Counted from the stretch's first letter, positions 1 through 9,246 are shown. The stretch is 21,479 nt of DNA from CAADGY01 sp035714225 (GCA_035714225.1 DASTMK010000141.1:1-21479), one strand, 5' to 3'. Notes: generated by a model from the letters alone, not told the origin. Made by a program: numbers and translations.

Positions 1-44
1 CTCTGCGCCTGGTCGCGGAGCTGCCGGCCTCGGCTCGCAAGTAA
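1..44 (+). CDS. tssC: TssC (T6SS sheath large subunit), C-terminal fragment
   Basis: Only the last 13 codons are in the window. Read from base 3, they give LRLVAELPASARK followed by TAA at 42-44. TssC/VipB/ImpC proteins typically end in a segment of the form 'VSLRLV.xLP', so this short tail fits the C-terminus of the contractile-sheath large subunit. Its position just upstream of hcp agrees with the common tssB-tssC-hcp order. The call rests on 13 residues plus context; the remainder lies to the left of the window. Confidence 0.7.
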   Translation, partial: LRLVAELPASARK

Positions 45-119
45 GTAAGACGGTACGCTTTCTGATGATGGAACGGAGCGGACGGGGTAGGTCTGTCTTC
101 GAAACGGCAACTTTGTATC

Positions 120-130
120 GGAAGGAGAAG
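120..130 (+). promoter_or_regulatory. Ribosome binding site of hcp
   Basis: A purine-rich GGAAGGAGAAG lies 7-10 bases before the ATG at 138 and is a strong Shine-Dalgarno match. It fits high translation of the abundant Hcp tube protein. No clear promoter or terminator is visible between the end of tssC (44) and this site. Confidence 0.75.
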
Positions 131-137
131 AATCGAA

Positions 138-623
138 ATGGCTGTTGATCTTTATTTGAAAATTGATGGAATCGAAGGCGAAAGCATGGATTCCAAACAC
201 GGGAAAGAAATCGAAGTAGAATCCTTCAGTTGGGGTGAAACGCAATCCGGCACCTCAACGCACGGGGCCGGCATGGGGGCGGGAAAAGTCAACATGCAGG
301 ACTTTCACTTCGTGATGCGCGTGAACAAGTCCAGTCCGAAGTTGATGCTTGCCTGCGCCAGCGGCGAGCACATCAAGTCGGCGATCCTCACCTGCCGCAA
401 GGCGGGCAAGGACCAGCAGGAGTTTCTGAAGATCACGTTCTCGGATCTGCTGGTGTCGTCTTACCAGACCGGCGCCGCCTCCGGGGTCGATTCGATACCG
501 ATGGACCAGATTTCCCTGAATTATTCGAAAATCGAGTACGAATACAAGGAGCAGAAGGCGGACGGCACGTTGGCCGGAGCCATCAAGACCGGTTGGGACC
601 TGAAGCTGAACAAGAAGGTCTAG
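138..623 (+). CDS. hcp: Hcp, T6SS inner tube protein (TssD)
   Basis: This 161-residue protein is of normal Hcp length. It starts with the family-typical MAVDLYLKIDGIEGES and contains the EIEVESFSWG strand and the central VNMQDFHFVMRVNKSSPKL segment. Hcp forms hexameric rings that stack into the tube fired by the contractile sheath; it is secreted and can carry small effectors in its lumen. There is no C-terminal extension, so it is a plain structural Hcp and not an evolved effector. It lies 93 bases after the TssC stop and 18 bases before tagJ, inside the T6SS operon. The start is set by the strong ribosome site at 120-130. Confidence 0.95.
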   Translation: MAVDLYLKIDGIEGESMDSKHGKEIEVESFSWGETQSGTSTHGAGMGAGKVNMQDFHFVMRVNKSSPKLMLACASGEHIKSAILTCRKAGKDQQEFLKITFSDLLVSSYQTGAASGVDSIPMDQISLNYSKIEYEYKEQKADGTLAGAIKTGWDLKLNKKV

Positions 624-641
624 CGAATCGAGCCCGACGCT

Positions 642-1355
642 ATGACAGCCAGAGAACTGTTTCAGGCGGGCCGGCTCAACGAATCCGTGCAGGCGCTGGG
701 TGCGGAACTTCGGAAAGATCCGACCGACACCCGGCGCCGCACCTTTTTGTTCGAGCTGCTTTGCTTCGCCGGCGAGTATGAACGCGCCGAAAAGCAATTG
801 GATATTCTGGCCAGCGAAAAAAAAGAATCGGACTTGGGTGCCCTGCTGTATAGGGCTGCCATCCATGCCGAACGGACGCGGAACGAAATGTTCTCGAAGC
901 GGGATTTCCCTTCCGGTCCGGCATCGGAACAGGTAGACGGTACTTTCGAAGGGCAGCCCTTCTCCACCATTGAGGATGGCGACCCGCGAATTGGACCGAG
1001 GCTCGAAGTGTTTGCCGCCGGGGCTTACCTGTGGATTCCGTTCGAGCATCTCGCCTCCATCGAAATCCCGGAGCCCAAACGCCTTCGGGATCTGATCTGG
1101 ACACCTGCACTGGTTCGCACCGGACCTGCCTTTAAGGGCAAGGAACTGGGAGAGGTTTTGCTGCCGGTGCTGACTCCTCTTTCGAGCAGACACCCCGATG
1201 ACAACGTTCGCCTGGGCCGATCTACGATTTGGGAGGAGACGGAAGACGGCCGGGTGGTGCCGGCGGGGCAAAAAATGATAGTAGTGGACGGGGAGGAAGT
1301 GCCGATCCTCGAAATTCGCAGCATTCATTTCGTCGCAACGCAAGCGGCCGCTTAG
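642..1355 (+). CDS. tagJ: TagJ/ImpE family T6SS accessory protein
   Basis: This 237-residue protein has the ImpE/SciE layout. An N-terminal TPR-like helical part (about residues 1-80, beginning MTARELFQAGRLNESVQALG) is followed by a mixed C-terminal domain with the phrase LWIPFEHLASIEIPEPKRLRDLIW, typical of the family. In Pseudomonas aeruginosa the homologue (HsiE1/TagJ) binds the TssB sheath subunit and ClpV, so it probably modulates sheath recycling. It sits between hcp and tssA with gaps of 18 and 3 bases. The ribosome site is weak, so its translation may depend on hcp. TagJ occurs in only a subset of T6SS types, which makes it a useful subtype marker. Confidence 0.88.
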   Translation: MTARELFQAGRLNESVQALGAELRKDPTDTRRRTFLFELLCFAGEYERAEKQLDILASEKKESDLGALLYRAAIHAERTRNEMFSKRDFPSGPASEQVDGTFEGQPFSTIEDGDPRIGPRLEVFAAGAYLWIPFEHLASIEIPEPKRLRDLIWTPALVRTGPAFKGKELGEVLLPVLTPLSSRHPDDNVRLGRSTIWEETEDGRVVPAGQKMIVVDGEEVPILEIRSIHFVATQAAA

Positions 1356-1358
1356 AAA

Positions 1359-3200
1359 ATGCCTTTGAGGGACGATCTGCTGACGCCGATTCCGGGCGCT
1401 AATCCGGGCGGCGAGAACCTACGCTATTCGACCATCGTCGACAAGATCAAAGAAGCGAGGCGCGAAGAGGACGACGCGCCGCAGGGCGAATGGCAGCGCG
1501 AGCGCAAGGTAGCCGATTACGTTACCGTCATCAAACTGGCCGGCGATGCCATTGCGGCCAAAAGCAAAGATCTGCAACTGGCCACATGGTTAACGGAAGC
1601 GCTTCTGAAGCGCGAGGGTATTGCCGGGCTTCGTTCGGGCCTTCAACTCATTAAGAGCTTGCTGGAGAATTTCTGGGACCACCTGTATCCGGAACTGGAG
1701 GACGGCGATCCGGAAATGCGCGCCGTACCGCTCGAATGGATTGGGACGAAGCTGGATGATGCGGTGCGCAAGGCGCCTCTGACCAAAAGCGGGTACGACT
1801 GGTACAGCTATAAGGACTCCCGCGCCGTCGGCTATGAGGAGGCGTGCGAGAGCGATTCCGCCAAGTTGGAAGCCCGCGCCTTGAAGATCGCCGATGGCAA
1901 GCTGACGCCGGAGGAGTTCGACAAGGCATTCACCGCCACACCGAAAGATTTCTACGCGAAGACCACCGAAGACCTTGAAGCTACTCTCGTTCTTCTGGAA
2001 GAGCTGTCTGCGCTGGGCGAAGAGAAATTTGGCGATGTCGCGCCGGGTTACGGCAGACTGAAGACCGCTATCGAGGAAGTGCAGAATACGGTCCGCATAC
2101 TGCTTCAGAAAAAGCGCGAGGTGGAGCCGGACGACGAGCCCGCCGTGGAAGAGCAGCCAGAGGAGCCTTCTTTCATCGAAGAAACGGTAACCGCCGGCGA
2201 GAGCGGCTCGGAGACCGCGGCGGCGCCTGTACGCGCTCCCGTCCGGACGGCAAAAAAGGTGACGAGTATCGAACCGGTGGACCGCGGCGATGCCGTGGAT
2301 CGCGTGACGGCCGCCGCACGATTTCTGCGGCAACAGGACGTATACGATCCGGTTCCCTACCTGATGATCCGGGGACTGCGCTGGGGCGAACTGCGGACTT
2401 CGGAGACCATCGACGCCACGTTGCTGGTTCCCCCGGCGACGGAAATGCGGCAGCGCATCAAGCAGGCTTCGCTCGAAGGAAATTGGGAAGCGGTGCTCAA
2501 CGCCGCCGAAGAGGCGATGGCCATGCCCTGTGGCCGGGGCTGGCTGGATCTGCAACGATATGTCGTGCGTGCGTGCCAGGAATTGGGGAGTTATTACGAT
2601 CGCATCGCGGCGGCGGTGAAGTCGTCGCTTCGGGAGCTGCTCGCCGATTATCCCCACCTGCCGGAAATGACGTTGATGGATGACACGCCCGTGGCAAATC
2701 CGGAGACGCAGCAGTGGCTCCGCGGAGAGATCGTACCCGTGTCCCCCAGTCCTTTCTCCACCGCAATAACGGCCACCCCTATCCGGTCCGGCCCGGAGGA
2801 TTCCGCGGAGGAGAATGCGGAACCGAAGCCGCCCGATGCGTTTGAGATCGCAATGCAGGCCGTTCACAACGGACACGTGCAGGAGGCGATTGAGATCCTG
2901 ATGCGTGAAGCGGCGCAGGAGCAGTCGGGCCGCGGCCGTTTCCAGCGTAAGGTACAGCTTGCGCAGGTTTGTATGAGCACCGGCTACGAGCAGGTGGCGC
3001 TACCGATTCTGGAGGAGATTTCGGCCGAAATAGACGAGCACCGGCTGGAGGAGTGGGAGGCGCCGGAGGTGGTGGCTCACTCTCTCGCACTGCTCTGCCG
3101 CTGCATCGACAAGATCGCGCCGGATTCACCGGAGCGGCGCAAGATTTATGCGCGAATCTGCCGCCTGGATCCGATGCAGGCCCTTTCGTGCACGGGGTAA
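1359..3200 (+). CDS. tssA: TssA, T6SS baseplate/sheath cap protein (ImpA family)
   Basis: This 613-residue protein carries a clear ImpA N-terminal domain (about residues 1-130). It begins PLRDDLLTPIPGANPGGENL and contains SLLENFWDHLYPELEDGDPE, the family signature. A low-complexity acidic linker (roughly 255-300, rich in E, P and A) separates it from a C-terminal region with a helical block beginning near VTAAARFLRQQDVYDPVPYL and a terminal TPR-like part (about 495-613). TssA helps assemble the baseplate and caps the growing tail tube-sheath. The gene begins 3 bases after the tagJ stop and ends 3 bases before tssE. The long form with a TPR-like end suggests the VasJ-type TssA class, which is my inference. 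Confidence 0.93.
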   Translation: MPLRDDLLTPIPGANPGGENLRYSTIVDKIKEARREEDDAPQGEWQRERKVADYVTVIKLAGDAIAAKSKDLQLATWLTEALLKREGIAGLRSGLQLIKSLLENFWDHLYPELEDGDPEMRAVPLEWIGTKLDDAVRKAPLTKSGYDWYSYKDSRAVGYEEACESDSAKLEARALKIADGKLTPEEFDKAFTATPKDFYAKTTEDLEATLVLLEELSALGEEKFGDVAPGYGRLKTAIEEVQNTVRILLQKKREVEPDDEPAVEEQPEEPSFIEETVTAGESGSETAAAPVRAPVRTAKKVTSIEPVDRGDAVDRVTAAARFLRQQDVYDPVPYLMIRGLRWGELRTSETIDATLLVPPATEMRQRIKQASLEGNWEAVLNAAEEAMAMPCGRGWLDLQRYVVRACQELGSYYDRIAAAVKSSLRELLADYPHLPEMTLMDDTPVANPETQQWLRGEIVPVSPSPFSTAITATPIRSGPEDSAEENAEPKPPDAFEIAMQAVHNGHVQEAIEILMREAAQEQSGRGRFQRKVQLAQVCMSTGYEQVALPILEEISAEIDEHRLEEWEAPEVVAHSLALLCRCIDKIAPDSPERRKIYARICRLDPMQALSCTG

Positions 3201-3203
3201 GCG

Positions 3204-3698
3204 ATGGCGAGAGGGGAAACCGGAACTGCAATCACACAATCGGTACTGGACAGGTTGATCGATCGGGAACCTGATTCACAGGCGGAGCGGCCGCCTACGC
3301 GGGCGCAGTCCGTACGGCAGCTCAAAGCGGCGGTCCGGCGGGATCTCGAGTGGCTGCTGAACACGCGCAGGAATCCGGAGGCGGCGCCGGATGCCGCGAG
3401 CGAACTTGCGCGCTCTCTATTCGTCTACGGCTTGCCCGATATCACATCCTTCAGCCTGAACTCGACCAAGGACCAGAACCGGCTGGCCTGGCTGCTGGAG
3501 AACGCCATTAAGGAGTTCGAGCCGCGCCTGAAAGCGGTAAGAGTGCGAATGGAAACGCCCGGCTCCGGGTTGCGGGCGCTTCGCTTTCAGATTGAGGGAA
3601 TGCTGGCGATGGATCCGGTGCCGGAGCGTGTTACGTTCGACACGCTGCTGGAGCTCACCAGCGGCTCGTACCGCGTAAAGGGAGAGCCCGGTGCGTGA
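3204..3698 (+). CDS. tssE: TssE, T6SS baseplate wedge protein (gp25-like)
   Basis: This 164-residue protein belongs to the phage T4 gp25-like (lysozyme-fold) family. Visible family segments are SVLDRLIDREP near residue 13, VRRDLEWLLNTRR near residue 45, the VYGLPDI strand, and an AIKEFEPRLKAVRVRME segment. TssE joins TssF, TssG and TssK in the baseplate wedge that starts sheath polymerisation. It starts 3 bases after tssA, and its stop overlaps the tssF start by 8 bases. The ribosome site is poor, so coupling to tssA is likely. Confidence 0.93.
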   Translation: MARGETGTAITQSVLDRLIDREPDSQAERPPTRAQSVRQLKAAVRRDLEWLLNTRRNPEAAPDAASELARSLFVYGLPDITSFSLNSTKDQNRLAWLLENAIKEFEPRLKAVRVRMETPGSGLRALRFQIEGMLAMDPVPERVTFDTLLELTSGSYRVKGEPGA

Positions 3699-5535
3699 TG
3701 ACCTGCTCGATTATTACGAGCGTGAACTGATTTTTTTGCGCCAGATGGGTGCGGAGTTCGCACAGAAGTATCCGAAGATCGCATCGCGGCTGCTGCTCGA
3801 ACCTACACAGTGCGACGATCCGCACGTCGAGCGAATGCTCGAAGCATTCGCATTCCTTGCCGGCCGCGTTCATCTGAAAATCGATGACGAGTTTCCCGAG
3901 ATCACCGACGCGCTGCTCAGTGTGTTGTACCCGCATTTCGTGCGGCCGGTGCCATCGATGTCTATCGCCGAGTTTCACGCGGACCCCGAGCAAGGCGGCT
4001 TATCTACCGGGCTGCCGGTTCCACGCGGAACGGTCCTCTATTCGAAACCGGTGGACGGGTTTCCGTGTAAGTTTCAAACCTGCTATGACACGGTGCTATG
4101 GCCCATTGCCGTTGCCGATGCGCAATGGAAGACGCCGGACCGTCTGCAACCGGCCTTGAAATATCCCGGTGCAGCCGCCTGTCTGCGTATCGAGCTGCGA
4201 TGCCCTCCCGACATCAAGTTCAACCTGCTGGAGATTCCCAAGCTCCGGATTTACCTGAACGGCGAAAGCAATCTCATCAGCCACCTCTATGAACTGTTGA
4301 ACTGCAATTGCCTCCAGATTCTCATCCGGGACGTGAACCCCGAGAGCCGCAAGAAACCGGTTTCGCTACCGCCTGAAGCGCTACGTCCTGTCGGGTTTGC
4401 CGAAGACGAAGGGCTGATGCCCGGCGGAAGACGATCTTTCATCGGCTACCGGCTGTTGCAGGAGTATTTCAGTTTTCCCGAGAAGTTCTTTTTCCTCGAT
4501 ATCACTCAACTGGAGCGTCTGGCGTCTTCGCAGTTCGAACAGGGAATCGAGATCCTTTTTCTGATATCGCAGTTTGAGCGTCCCGACAGGCAGCAGATGC
4601 TGGAACAGGGCGTCATGCAGAGGACCATTCGTTTGGGATGCAGCCCGATCGTCAACCTGTTCGGACAAACAGCCGAGCCGATTCTGCTGACCCAGATGAA
4701 GCCGGAATACGATGTGATTCCCGACGTGCGCCGCCGGACCGCCATGGAGGTTTTCTCCATTGATGAGGTGCTCAGCTCCGACCCGCAGACCGGCGATACC
4801 GTCGCCTACGATCCGTTCTATTCGTTCCGGCACTCCCGGGCGCGCGACAGGAAACAGACCTTCTGGCACGCCAAGCGGCGCGCTTCTACGCGTCCGAATG
4901 ACGCTGGTACCGAAGTGAGCCTGTCGCTCGTGGATCTTTCCGGGCGGACCTCGCGCCCGGAGCTCGATACCATTACGGTGCGATGTACGTGTACAAACAG
5001 GGACCTGCCATTCCGGTTGCCCTTCGGGAATGAGGCATCGGGGGACTTCGAGCCGGAGGGGCTGACGCCGGTCCGCCGCGTGGTGGCACTGCGGAAACCG
5101 ACCCCGGCAGTGCGGCCGCCGCTCGGCAAGGGGGCGCTGTGGAGGCTGATTTCGCATCTGTCTCTGAACTACCTTTCCCTTGTGGACGACGGGAAAGACG
5201 CGCTGCAGGAGATTCTGCGGCTGTATGAGTTTACAGGATCCGGGTTTCTCGAAAAGCAAATCGCCGGCATCGTGGGCCTGTCGAGCAAACGGCACTTCGC
5301 TCGCGTCATTTCGGAAAACGGCGTGGCCTTTGTGCGCGGTACGCGATGCGAAATCGAATTCGATGAAGAGCAGTTCGCCGGCGGCGGCGTATACCTGTTT
5401 GCGAGCGTGTTGGAACATTTTCTGGGGCTGTATGTTTCCATCAACAGCTTCAGCCAGTTGGTTGCCCGGACCAGGCAGCGAAGGGAGAATCTGAGGGAGT
5501 GGCCACCGCGGGCCGGACAGAAAATTCTCGTTTGA
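3691..5535 (+). CDS. tssF: TssF, T6SS baseplate protein (ImpG/VasA)
   Basis: This 614-residue protein is standard for TssF/ImpG. The N-terminus is diagnostic: MRDDLLDYYERELIFLRQMG followed by AEFAQKYPKIASRLLLE, with further conserved VERMLEAFAFLAGR and LLSVLYPHFVRPVPSM stretches. TssF pairs with TssG in the baseplate wedge. I take GTG at 3691 as the start because an AAAGGGAGAG ribosome site ends 4 bases upstream and the family N-terminus begins there. The gene overlaps tssE by 8 bases and tssG by 37 bases, which implies coupled translation and fixed stoichiometry. Confidence 0.95.
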   Translation: MRDDLLDYYERELIFLRQMGAEFAQKYPKIASRLLLEPTQCDDPHVERMLEAFAFLAGRVHLKIDDEFPEITDALLSVLYPHFVRPVPSMSIAEFHADPEQGGLSTGLPVPRGTVLYSKPVDGFPCKFQTCYDTVLWPIAVADAQWKTPDRLQPALKYPGAAACLRIELRCPPDIKFNLLEIPKLRIYLNGESNLISHLYELLNCNCLQILIRDVNPESRKKPVSLPPEALRPVGFAEDEGLMPGGRRSFIGYRLLQEYFSFPEKFFFLDITQLERLASSQFEQGIEILFLISQFERPDRQQMLEQGVMQRTIRLGCSPIVNLFGQTAEPILLTQMKPEYDVIPDVRRRTAMEVFSIDEVLSSDPQTGDTVAYDPFYSFRHSRARDRKQTFWHAKRRASTRPNDAGTEVSLSLVDLSGRTSRPELDTITVRCTCTNRDLPFRLPFGNEASGDFEPEGLTPVRRVVALRKPTPAVRPPLGKGALWRLISHLSLNYLSLVDDGKDALQEILRLYEFTGSGFLEKQIAGIVGLSSKRHFARVISENGVAFVRGTRCEIEFDEEQFAGGGVYLFASVLEHFLGLYVSINSFSQLVARTRQRRENLREWPPRAGQKILV

Positions 5536-6533
5536 GGGAATCGCCGGTAGAAGACCTGCTTCGGCGGGAGCCCTACCGTTTCGAATTCTTTCAGGCAATG
5601 CGGCTGTTGAAGAGGCTTCAGCCCGGCCGTGCGCCGGTGGGGCGTTTTACGCCGCCTTCGACCGAAGCGGTGCGCATTGGCGCGAACCCGTCGATGGCGT
5701 TTCCCGCCAGCCAGATTCAGGCGCTTGAGTGGGAAGGTAGCGGACAGCCGAGCATGATCGTCAATTTCATGGGGCTTACCGGTCCATTAGGAGTGCTGCC
5801 GCTCTACTATACGGAACTGCTGCTCGAACGGAAACGTGCGGGAGACACCGCCCTGCTCGCGTTCCTCGACATTTTCAACCACCGCATTACGTCGCTGTTC
5901 TACCAGGCGTGGGAGAAGTACCGTTTTTACGTTACCTATGAACGCGGTGAGCGCGACCGGTTTTCGCGGTATCTGCTCGACCTGATTGGCCTGGGAAGTA
6001 AAGGACTGCAAAACCGGCAGGCGGTTCTGGACGATTCGCTGATTTACTATTCCGGGCTGCTCGCACTCCAGCCGCGTTCGGCCGCAGGCCTCAAGCAATT
6101 GATCGGGGACTACTTCGATGTGCCCGTAGAAGTGGAGCAGTTTGCCGGCGGATGGTATCGGCTGGACCGTCCCACGCAGACGCGATTCCAGGACCGCCGG
6201 ACGCATTCCGAGCAGTTGGGCGTGGGCGCCGTCGTGGGCGATGAAGTCTGGGACCCGCAATCGGCCGTGCGGCTCCGCCTGGGCCCGCTGCCGCTTGCGC
6301 GCTACCTGGAGTTTCTGCCGAACGGGAGTGCGTACGACGCGTTGCGCGCCCTGACGCGATTTTACTCGAACGATGGTTTGGACTTCGAGATTCAACTGGT
6401 TCTCGAACGGACGGAGGTGCCGCAGTGCGAACTCGGCGCCGGCTATGAAGGTGGGCCCCTGTTGGGGTGGGTCACCTGGGCAGCGTCCGCGCCCATGGAG
6501 CGCGACCCCGATGAAACAATTCTGAAGATGTGA
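5499..6533 (+). CDS. tssG: TssG, T6SS baseplate protein (ImpH/VasB)
   Basis: This 344-residue protein matches TssG/ImpH in length and motifs. It has PVEDLLRREPYRFEFFQAMR near the N-terminus, VNFMGLTGPLGVLPLYYTEL around residue 90, and the C-terminal GPLLGWVTWAASAPMERDPD typical of the family. TssG binds TssF and TssE in the baseplate. The start is GTG at 5499, inside tssF, preceded by AAGGGAG at 5481-5487; the 37-base overlap with tssF is longer than others in the operon. The stop lies 16 bases before the clpV ATG. Confidence 0.94.
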   Translation: MATAGRTENSRLRESPVEDLLRREPYRFEFFQAMRLLKRLQPGRAPVGRFTPPSTEAVRIGANPSMAFPASQIQALEWEGSGQPSMIVNFMGLTGPLGVLPLYYTELLLERKRAGDTALLAFLDIFNHRITSLFYQAWEKYRFYVTYERGERDRFSRYLLDLIGLGSKGLQNRQAVLDDSLIYYSGLLALQPRSAAGLKQLIGDYFDVPVEVEQFAGGWYRLDRPTQTRFQDRRTHSEQLGVGAVVGDEVWDPQSAVRLRLGPLPLARYLEFLPNGSAYDALRALTRFYSNDGLDFEIQLVLERTEVPQCELGAGYEGGPLLGWVTWAASAPMERDPDETILKM

Positions 6534-6549
6534 GCGGAAGGAGATATTG

Positions 6550-9213
6550 ATGAGCGTCAATCTGAAATCATTGATCGGGAAGTTGAACGATGCCACCCGA
6601 AGCGCGCTGGAGGGGGCGGCCGGGCTGTGCCTTTCGCGCACACACTATGACATCGAGCTGGAACATTACCTGACGAAATTGCTGGATCAGACGGATGGTG
6701 ACGCGGCGCGCATTTTCCGGCATTTCGGCGTCGACACCTCGCGCTTGAATGCGGAGCTGACACGTTCGCTGGATAAATTGAAATCCGGGAACGCGCGAAC
6801 ACCGTCCCTGAGTCCTTCGGTGCTCAAGATGATGACGGATGCCTGGCTGCTGGCGTCGGTGGATTTCGGCTGGGCCGAGGTTCGCACGGGCTTTACGGTG
6901 CTGGCGATGTTGACGAATGAGGAACTGGTCCGTATCGTTCGGGACGTCAGTAAGGAGCTGCAAAAGATCCAGCCCGATGCGCTGCGCAACGAATTCCTGA
7001 GCATCGTGTCCGGCTCGCATGAAGAGGCGGCCGGTGCGGCTCCGGCGGACGCGAGAAGCCCGGAACAGGTGCGCGCGGCCGGCGGTAAGACTCCAAACCT
7101 CGATCAGTATACGGTCGATTTGACCGCCCGCGCCCGGGCCGGGAAGATCGATCCCGTTTTAGGCAGGGATTTCGAAATCCGCCAGGTGATCGACATCCTG
7201 ATGCGGCGCCGTCAGAATAACCCCATTTTGACGGGAGAGGCGGGCGTAGGAAAAACGGCCGTGGTGGAGGGATTCGCTATTCGCATTGCGCAGGGGGATG
7301 TGCCGCCTTCTCTCAAGAACGTCATTCTGCGCACCCTCGACCTGGCGCTGCTGCAAGCCGGCGCGGGCATCAAAGGCGAATTCGAGAACCGGCTGAAAGG
7401 ATTGATTGAGGAAGTCAAGGCGTCCCCCACACCCATCATTCTTTTTATCGATGAAGCGCACACGATGATCGGGGCGGGCGGGCAGGCCGGTCAGAACGAT
7501 GCGGCCAATCTTTTGAAACCGGCCCTTGCGCGAGGCGAGCTGCGGACCATTGCAGCCACCACGTGGTCCGAGTACAAAAAGTTTTTCGAGAAAGACGCGG
7601 CCCTGGCCCGCCGGTTCCAGGTCGTGAAGGTGGAAGAACCAACGGAGACGCAGTGTATGGTGATGCTGCGCGGCATTACTTCAAACCTCGAAGCGCATCA
7701 CGGTGTCCGGATTCTGGACGAAGGGCTCGCGGGTGCAGTGAAGTTCTCACACCGGTATCTTGCCGGGCGTCAGTTGCCCGACAAAGCCGTTAGCGTGCTC
7801 GATACCGCGTGCGCCCGGCTGGCGCTGGGCCAGAATTCCGTCCCGGCGGCGATCGAGGATGCACACCGGCAGATCGACGACCTGATCGTACAGGAGCGAG
7901 TGTTGCGACGTGAGGCTGCCGTGGGAGCTGACCATGCGGAGCGCCTCGAAGAGATCGCGAAGAAGCAGGCCGAAACTCAAGAGCGCCTGGCGAATCTCGA
8001 ACAGCGCTATGAAAAGGAGAAGGACCTGGTGGAGCGTGTTCGCAAAATCAGGTTGGAGCTGGAAGGATCGCCCGCCGGGGCGCAATCGTCCGACGGCAGT
8101 GGAACGGCAGCGCAGCCGGCGAAAGATCCGGAGACGCTGCGGTCTGAGCTGGCCCTGCTCAACACGGAACTGGATGCGCTGCAAGGCGAGGCGCCGCTGA
8201 TGCGGGTTTGCGTGGACGCACACATCGTGGGCGAAGTGATCTCGGCGTGGACCGGCATTCCGGTCGGGAAGATGATGAAAGACGAAATCTCTACCGTGCT
8301 GGAACTGCCAAAGCATCTCGGCTCGCGGGTGATTGGACAGGGCCACGCGCTCGATGCCATCAGCCAGCGCATACGGACTTCGCGTGCGCGCCTGGAAGAT
8401 CCCAATAAACCGATCGGTGTTTTCCTCCTGGTAGGTCCCAGCGGTGTCGGTAAAACGGAAACGGCGCTGGCTCTGGCCGACCTGTTGTACGGAGGGGAAA
8501 GAAACCTTGTCACCATCAACATGTCGGAGTTCCAGGAGGCGCACACCGTATCCACGCTGAAAGGTTCGCCTCCCGGATATGTCGGCTACGGAGAGGGCGG
8601 CGTACTGACGGAAGCGGTCCGGAGGCGTCCCTATTCCGTGGTGCTGCTGGATGAAGTGGAAAAGGCGCACCCGGACGTGCTGGAGCTTTTCTTCCAGGTC
8701 TTCGACAAGGGAATGATGGAAGATGGCGAAGGCCGCGAGATCGATTTCAAAAATACGATCATCATTCTGACGTCGAACGCCGGCACCGATACGTTGATGA
8801 AGCTGACGGCGGACCCTGAAACGACGCCCGATTCGGAAGGTCTGGTAAAGGCGCTCAAACCGGAGCTTAACAAGATCTTCAAGCCCGCATTTCTCGGCCG
8901 GCTTGTCATCATCCCGTACTTCCCGATTCGCGACGAGGCGATGAAGCGGATCATCGTTCTGAAACTTGGAAAGATTCAGCGCCGCATTCAGGAAAACCAC
9001 AAGATCATTCTCGGCTACGATGACGCCGTCGTTGACGAAGTGGCGAACCGGTGCACTGAGGTGGAGAGCGGCGCCCGTAACGTCGACAACATTCTCACCA
9101 ATACGCTTTTGCCTGAAATCTCGAGACAATTGCTGGCGCGGATGGCAGCGGGAGAAAAACTCAGTTCGATCCGTGTGGAGATTGGGGATGGCGGCTCCTT
9201 CATGTACTCCTGA
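6550..9213 (+). CDS. clpV: ClpV (TssH), T6SS sheath-recycling AAA+ ATPase
   Basis: This 887-residue Hsp100 ATPase has two AAA+ modules. The first Walker A is GEAGVGKT near residue 230, with Walker B ILFIDEAH. The second Walker A is GPSGVGKT near residue 630, with Walker B VVLLDEVEKAH. A helical Clp-N domain (about 1-150) and an M-domain-like coiled coil (about 440-520, rich in E, K and Q) are also visible. ClpV disassembles contracted TssB-TssC sheath for reuse. I place the start at ATG 6550, six bases after GGAAGGAG (6536-6543), and not at the TTG three bases upstream. The operon context separates it from the housekeeping chaperone ClpB. Confidence 0.95.
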   Translation: MSVNLKSLIGKLNDATRSALEGAAGLCLSRTHYDIELEHYLTKLLDQTDGDAARIFRHFGVDTSRLNAELTRSLDKLKSGNARTPSLSPSVLKMMTDAWLLASVDFGWAEVRTGFTVLAMLTNEELVRIVRDVSKELQKIQPDALRNEFLSIVSGSHEEAAGAAPADARSPEQVRAAGGKTPNLDQYTVDLTARARAGKIDPVLGRDFEIRQVIDILMRRRQNNPILTGEAGVGKTAVVEGFAIRIAQGDVPPSLKNVILRTLDLALLQAGAGIKGEFENRLKGLIEEVKASPTPIILFIDEAHTMIGAGGQAGQNDAANLLKPALARGELRTIAATTWSEYKKFFEKDAALARRFQVVKVEEPTETQCMVMLRGITSNLEAHHGVRILDEGLAGAVKFSHRYLAGRQLPDKAVSVLDTACARLALGQNSVPAAIEDAHRQIDDLIVQERVLRREAAVGADHAERLEEIAKKQAETQERLANLEQRYEKEKDLVERVRKIRLELEGSPAGAQSSDGSGTAAQPAKDPETLRSELALLNTELDALQGEAPLMRVCVDAHIVGEVISAWTGIPVGKMMKDEISTVLELPKHLGSRVIGQGHALDAISQRIRTSRARLEDPNKPIGVFLLVGPSGVGKTETALALADLLYGGERNLVTINMSEFQEAHTVSTLKGSPPGYVGYGEGGVLTEAVRRRPYSVVLLDEVEKAHPDVLELFFQVFDKGMMEDGEGREIDFKNTIIILTSNAGTDTLMKLTADPETTPDSEGLVKALKPELNKIFKPAFLGRLVIIPYFPIRDEAMKRIIVLKLGKIQRRIQENHKIILGYDDAVVDEVANRCTEVESGARNVDNILTNTLLPEISRQLLARMAAGEKLSSIRVEIGDGGSFMYS

Positions 9214-9227
9214 CACGCGTTCAACCG

Positions 9228-9246
9228 CGGGGCGCTTTGCGCCCCG
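9228..9246 (+). repeat. Intergenic hairpin between clpV and vgrG
   Basis: A perfect 8-bp stem (CGGGGCGC paired with GCGCCCCG) closes a TTT loop. It lies 14 bases after the clpV stop and 18 bases before the vgrG start. There is no T-run after it, so it is not a typical rho-independent terminator. It could be an mRNA processing or stability element separating the core and spike parts of the transcript. Confidence 0.6.

Noticed and set aside
255..1343. A 362-codon minus-strand frame opposite hcp and tagJ
   Set aside because: It covers two real + genes and their gap, and has no family resemblance.
1590..2876. A 428-codon minus-strand frame opposite tssA
   Set aside because: It is a shadow of tssA, rich in Arg, His and Gln with no recognisable motif and no ribosome site.
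9228..9246. Terminator after clpV
   Set aside because: The stem is strong but no T-run follows, and the vgrG gene begins right after. It is listed as a hairpin only.
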